This document shows, piece by piece, positions 62,559 through 64,000 of a stretch of DNA of 64,000 bases. Under the pieces are notes generated by a model. It saw nothing but the letters and a program-made list of their open reading frames with translations. It did no database searches and had not been told where the DNA came from. Positions within the stretch are counted from its first letter, which is position 1, and every line of letters starts with the position of its first letter. A program made the position numbers and the translations under genes. Source of the stretch: VAXT01 sp038040395 (GTDB taxonomy: Bacteria; Actinomycetota; Thermoleophilia; Gaiellales; Gaiellaceae); contig JBBPIJ010000001.1 in assembly GCA_038040395.1 (NCBI GenBank), forward strand, positions 287,893 to 351,892, in the 5' to 3' direction.

Positions 62559-63288
62559 CAGCCGGCTTGCAGCCGACTTCGTCCGCGAGGCAGCCGTCGC
62601 GCGCGGCGACCTCGTCGTTGAGATCGGCGCAGGCACCGGTGTCCTGACCCGTGCGCTTGCTGGCACGGGCGCCCGCATCATTGCGCTCGAGTCCGATCCT
62701 TCTCTTGCTACACAGCTAGCTCGAGGCTCCTCCTCCCTGCAGAACGTCGATGTCGTAGAAATCGACGTGCTTCGATGGAAATTGCCGCGTGAGCCCTTTG
62801 CGGTCGTAGCCAACCTCCCGTTTGCCAACTCAGGCGCGATCCTGCGTCAGCTGCTTCACGATCCGCATGGCAAGCTCAAGCGAGCAGATCTCATCGTGCA
62901 GTGGGAGTTTGCCGCCAAGCTCGCTGCCGTCTGGCCCGCGACGCTCAGGAGCACCTATTGGCGAGCCTGGTACGACGTCTCCGTGGCAGGTCGCCTGTCA
63001 CGAACGGCCTTCTCGCCGGTGCCGAGCGTCGACGCCGCTGTCCTTCGAATCGCACGTCGCCCAAAGCCGTTGGTCCCAACAGAAAGCCACGAGGAGTACT
63101 GGCGCTTCCTATCGGATGCGTTCCGCGCGCAGATTCCGATCCGGAGATCTATGCGCGAGCAACTCCCGGGTCTACAGGTGAAGCGCATGGCACCGGCGCT
63201 CGGATTCGCTCCCGAAGCTCGTGCGCGCGACCTCGACGCGCGGCAATGGGCCGCGCTCTTCAGTTGTGCTACTCGGGCTAGCCGCTGA
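62503..63288 (+). CDS. Erm-like 23S rRNA (adenine-N6) methyltransferase
   Basis: A 261-residue rRNA adenine dimethylase. Motifs: PGQHFLRSSRL near 12, VVEIGAGTGVLTRAL near 38, ALESDPSL, and the catalytic VVANLPFANSGAIL near 106. NLPF rather than the NLPY of KsgA (16S) points to the Erm group, which methylates A2058 of 23S rRNA and blocks macrolides. The C-terminal domain is of normal length. Whether it confers resistance cannot be told from sequence. GTG start. Confidence 0.8.
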   Translation: MAVRRRPTAGAPGQHFLRSSRLAADFVREAAVARGDLVVEIGAGTGVLTRALAGTGARIIALESDPSLATQLARGSSSLQNVDVVEIDVLRWKLPREPFAVVANLPFANSGAILRQLLHDPHGKLKRADLIVQWEFAAKLAAVWPATLRSTYWRAWYDVSVAGRLSRTAFSPVPSVDAAVLRIARRPKPLVPTESHEEYWRFLSDAFRAQIPIRRSMREQLPGLQVKRMAPALGFAPEARARDLDARQWAALFSCATRASR

Positions 63289-63507
63289 CGACGAGGTTCG
63301 CCCGCGCCCCGTCTCGGAAGCGGCGCCCGGCACAGGGCTTTTGCGCGAGCACGATGCAGCTCGTTCAACGTGGAGCGCCCTCGATCGGTTACGCGCTATC
63401 GACCCGGCCGGGAACCCGCTGGCGACTTGGCTCCCACGGTGTGGCCGCAAGGCTTCGCGGGTACGATGGCGAAAGGGAAATGACCGTAGACGATCCCCTC
63501 AGTACCG

Positions 63508-64000
63508 ATGCCAAGCCTCCCTCGCATCAAGCGCCCGCGCGAGCGCACCAAGGCCGAAGAGCCGGTCGTCGCCGCGCGCCGCGAGCCGGCTGAGCTCTCC
63601 GCCAACGGCCTCACCTGGATCCATCTCGACGCTCCCGATCAGGAGAGCGCGACCACGCTCGCGGAACGCTACGGCTGGCACGCGCTCGACGTCGAGGACG
63701 TGCTCTCGAAGCGCCAGCGGCCCAAGGTCGACGAGTACCCCGACTACCTGTTCGCCGTCCTTCATTTTCCGTTCTACGACAAGGCGATTCAGCGGCTGAA
63801 CGCGGCCGAGCTCGACGTCTTCCTCGGCCCGGGCTATCTCGTCACCCTGCCGAACGTCGAGCTTCTGCCCGTCACCCGGCTCTTCCAGCGGTGCCTCGAC
63901 GACCCCAAGCTCCGAGAGAGCCTCTTCGCGAAGGGCTCCGGCTATCTCCTCTACCACGTCCTCGACGACCTCTTCGACTACTGCTTCCCGATCCTGGACA
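63508..64000 (+). CDS. CorA-family divalent cation transporter, N-terminal part
   Basis: The frame from ATG 63508 stays open to the window edge (164 codons). It matches the cytoplasmic funnel of CorA: LTWIHLDAPDQESA, WHALDVEDVLSKRQRPKVDEY, DYLFAVLHFPFYD, ELDVFLGPGYLVTLPN. The two C-terminal membrane helices with GMN lie outside. An in-frame stop precedes the ATG. Transport of Mg, Co or Ni cannot be distinguished. Confidence 0.85.
   Translation, partial: MPSLPRIKRPRERTKAEEPVVAARREPAELSANGLTWIHLDAPDQESATTLAERYGWHALDVEDVLSKRQRPKVDEYPDYLFAVLHFPFYDKAIQRLNAAELDVFLGPGYLVTLPNVELLPVTRLFQRCLDDPKLRESLFAKGSGYLLYHVLDDLFDYCFPILD

Overview
The window is a gene-dense, high-GC chromosomal segment of an actinobacterium. 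Pointers to Actinomycetota are the mihF-type integration host factor beside gmk and rpoZ, the pyrR-led pyrimidine operon, SOS boxes of the form CGAAC-N4-GTTCG, and a tRNA without encoded CCA. Several traits are unlike model actinobacteria: a class 1B dihydroorotate dehydrogenase with PyrK, a short IF-2, a NusA with a Cys/His motif, and BMP-type nucleoside transport next to ftsK. A deep lineage such as Thermoleophilia is an inference only. No phage, CRISPR array or intact transposase gene was seen.

Layout: 1-13 kb is mostly minus strand. It holds rodZ-cinA-thpR-recA as a chain of overlapping genes, a nucleoside/BMP ABC transporter operon, ftsK, RNase J and a tiny zinc-ribbon gene. 13-15 kb holds a plus-strand HD-GYP-like protein with degenerate catalytic motifs. 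15-21 kb is rpsO-pnp-M16 peptidase-dapB-SnoaL-dapA with structured RNA spacers. 21-34 kb has ggt, then ribF/truB/nrnA/rbfA, an ECF sigma/membrane regulator pair, the rimP-nusA-ylxR-infB-ylxP translation/transcription cluster and dtd. 34-50.6 kb is a very long run of minus-strand genes: pyrR-pyrB-pyrC-carA-carB-pyrK-pyrD, then mihF-gmk-rpoZ-coaBC, then moxR/DUF58/transglutaminase. 50.6-60.9 kb has an S9 peptidase, RNase Z, a canonical HD-GYP protein, an SOS-controlled LysM protein, a secreted glycosidase-like protein, a probable D-glutamate catabolic pair (dgcA-dgcN) and a secreted M43 metalloprotease. 60.9-63.5 kb is an accessory-looking patch next to tRNA-Arg(CCG). It contains an M43 remnant, an orphan lipoprotein and an Erm-like rRNA methyltransferase. 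A CorA-type transporter runs off the right edge.

Genes are packed with many 4-base start/stop overlaps (ATGA, GTGA, TTGA), so translational coupling is pervasive. The exceptions stand out. A 219-bp near-perfect hairpin flanked by TA sits between moxR and the DUF58 gene and looks like a MITE. Two related 108-bp palindromes with covarying tips separate pyrB/pyrC and the transglutaminase/nucleotidyltransferase genes. Structured spacers also occur at bmpA/ABC-ATPase, rpsO/pnp, pnp/M16 and upstream of rimP. The pyr operon begins with a PyrR-binding loop next to the Shine-Dalgarno of a 15-codon leader ORF that overlaps pyrR. The LysM gene has a consensus promoter with two SOS boxes, one in the spacer and one over its start codon.
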